Shown one piece after another: positions 63,063 through 64,000 of a stretch of DNA of 64,000 bases. This stretch comes from Hepsetus odoe (taxonomy: Eukaryota > Chordata > Actinopteri > Characiformes > Hepsetidae), in assembly GCA_017165825.1 (NCBI GenBank), contig CM029393.1, positions 5,422,596-5,486,595 of the forward strand, given 5' to 3'. The number at the start of each line of letters is the position of its first letter. Within the stretch, counting starts at the first letter, position 1. Under the pieces are notes generated by a model that saw only the letters and a program-made list of their open reading frames with translations, did no database searches and had not been told where the DNA came from. The position numbers were made by a program, and so were the translations under genes.

Positions 63063-64000
63063 TTTCAATGTTAATGTTATTCTTCATTTAGGATTATACT
63101 GTACTGCCAAACTGTTAGATTAAAAATGTGCATTTTTTTAACTGTGGCTAATATAACATCATTGCACTCAATACACTTGAGGAAAGCATTAATTATCATC
63201 GCGCAGAGTGATGGGTTGTAGAGAGCGAGAGCTATTCTACCCACCCAAACAGAGGGATGTTAGTTGTTATCTCATGGACTCTTGGCTGCAAATAGCTGTT
63301 GCATCGCTAGGGACTGAACTCTCATTCTCCTTACAATAGGGCCTTCACCTGTATGGTTTAACCTGGTCAGAGCTGGTCGAATATCAGTTTCAGCTCACAC
63401 GTGTTCAATAATACAAATAGAAAATTTTAAATAACTGAAATAAAAGGTATTAAAATACATTTTGGCCTTTTGATATGTGATTAGTTTGACCATGTCAGCT
63501 TATATGAGTGAATATTCTCAGTTATTAGAATTGTTACCCCCCCTACTCTATATCATGTGGAACTTCTAGCCAAAGGTGCAGTTTCACCCCAGATAAACAT
63601 GTGATTAATACACAGAATCATGTGATCCCGCCATCTTACAAGCATTTGCCCAGCAGGCGGCAAATTAAGTTGCTTTCAAGGCTTTCTGACTTTGTGTTTT
63701 CTGTGACACGACAAGCAAACATTTCAGGTCATGCTTGCATGCGTGCGCTAATACGCTCACAAACGCATGCAGATTACTTGCTGAGAAGGCAGCTCTAGAA
63801 GAAAAAAAAAGCTCATCCTGGCATTTATTCTAACACTCCACATGCTCTCAAGACTTAAGTGAGTGTCCATGTGAAAGCATGATTACATTTTGGATATTAA
63901 ATGAATAAAATAGACAAAGAGGACAAATAAAAAATGAAACAGCAAAAAATGATAGAAGCCTGAGAGAGAGAAGAGAGCATGCAAAGGGGAAAAGGGTCAA

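Larger units (their letters stand above)
54713..64000 (+). other. camta1: Intron of camta1 (5' part) after the CG-1 core exon
   Basis: This starts with the donor gtaaaa. The next coding exon expected from the family is not found before the window ends. Contents: (CA)n at 56401-56450, a SINE at 57066-57290, a SINE fragment at 59028-59200, (GA)n at 60180-60250, a (GAGAA)n pentamer at 60466-60516, CA/TG runs at 61985-62012 and 62228-62276, and a repeat with a (GGAT)n tail at 62855-63062. The stretches 54730-56390, 57300-59020, 59210-60175, 60520-61980, 62280-62850 and 63070-64000 show no recognisable gene. Confidence 0.85.

Overview
This is vertebrate, almost certainly teleost fish, nuclear DNA lying inside one very large gene. 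Two short plus-strand exons can be recognised with confidence, at 11251-11318 and 54577-54712. They join in frame (68 + 136 = 204 nt, 68 codons) and encode part of the CG-1 DNA-binding domain of a calmodulin-binding transcription activator. Residue choices (EKHEEWLTTSPKT, GSMILYN, KDGYCWKK, VQGVE) fit CAMTA1 better than CAMTA2 as I remember those proteins. Which teleost duplicate (camta1a or camta1b) cannot be told from two exons.

Layout: 1-11250 is the 3' part of an upstream intron. 11319-54576 is a complete 43.3 kb intron that splits the CG-1 domain. 54713-64000 is the 5' part of the next intron. I did not find the expected flanking coding exons (the ERHRWNTNE-type piece upstream, the CLYGCYVHSS-type piece downstream), so they should lie outside the window.

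The introns hold typical fish sequence. There are many long (CA/TG)n and (CT/GA)n microsatellites, including a block of about 1 kb of imperfect (CT)n at 23.1-24.1 kb and a purine-rich stretch of about 650 bp at 31.0-31.7 kb. There are several tRNA-derived SINE copies. One group shares a tRNA-like head but carries two different 3' tails; another has a tail very widespread in teleosts. There are Tc1/mariner-like relics, a LINE-like fragment, a 42-bp minisatellite and a few short perfect inverted repeats. The SINE family mix would fit an otophysan fish (characin, catfish or relative), but that is a weak inference.

No complete gene, RNA gene or CRISPR array is visible. Almost all open reading frames are chance frames or translations of simple repeats. 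The points most worth checking are: the (CT)n microsatellite that itself forms the polypyrimidine tract of the CG-1 exon acceptor; a possible 87-nt minus-strand exon at 6925-7011; the SINE head joined to two different tails; and several repeat-free blocks that look like conserved non-coding elements. I do not see a new gene system here.
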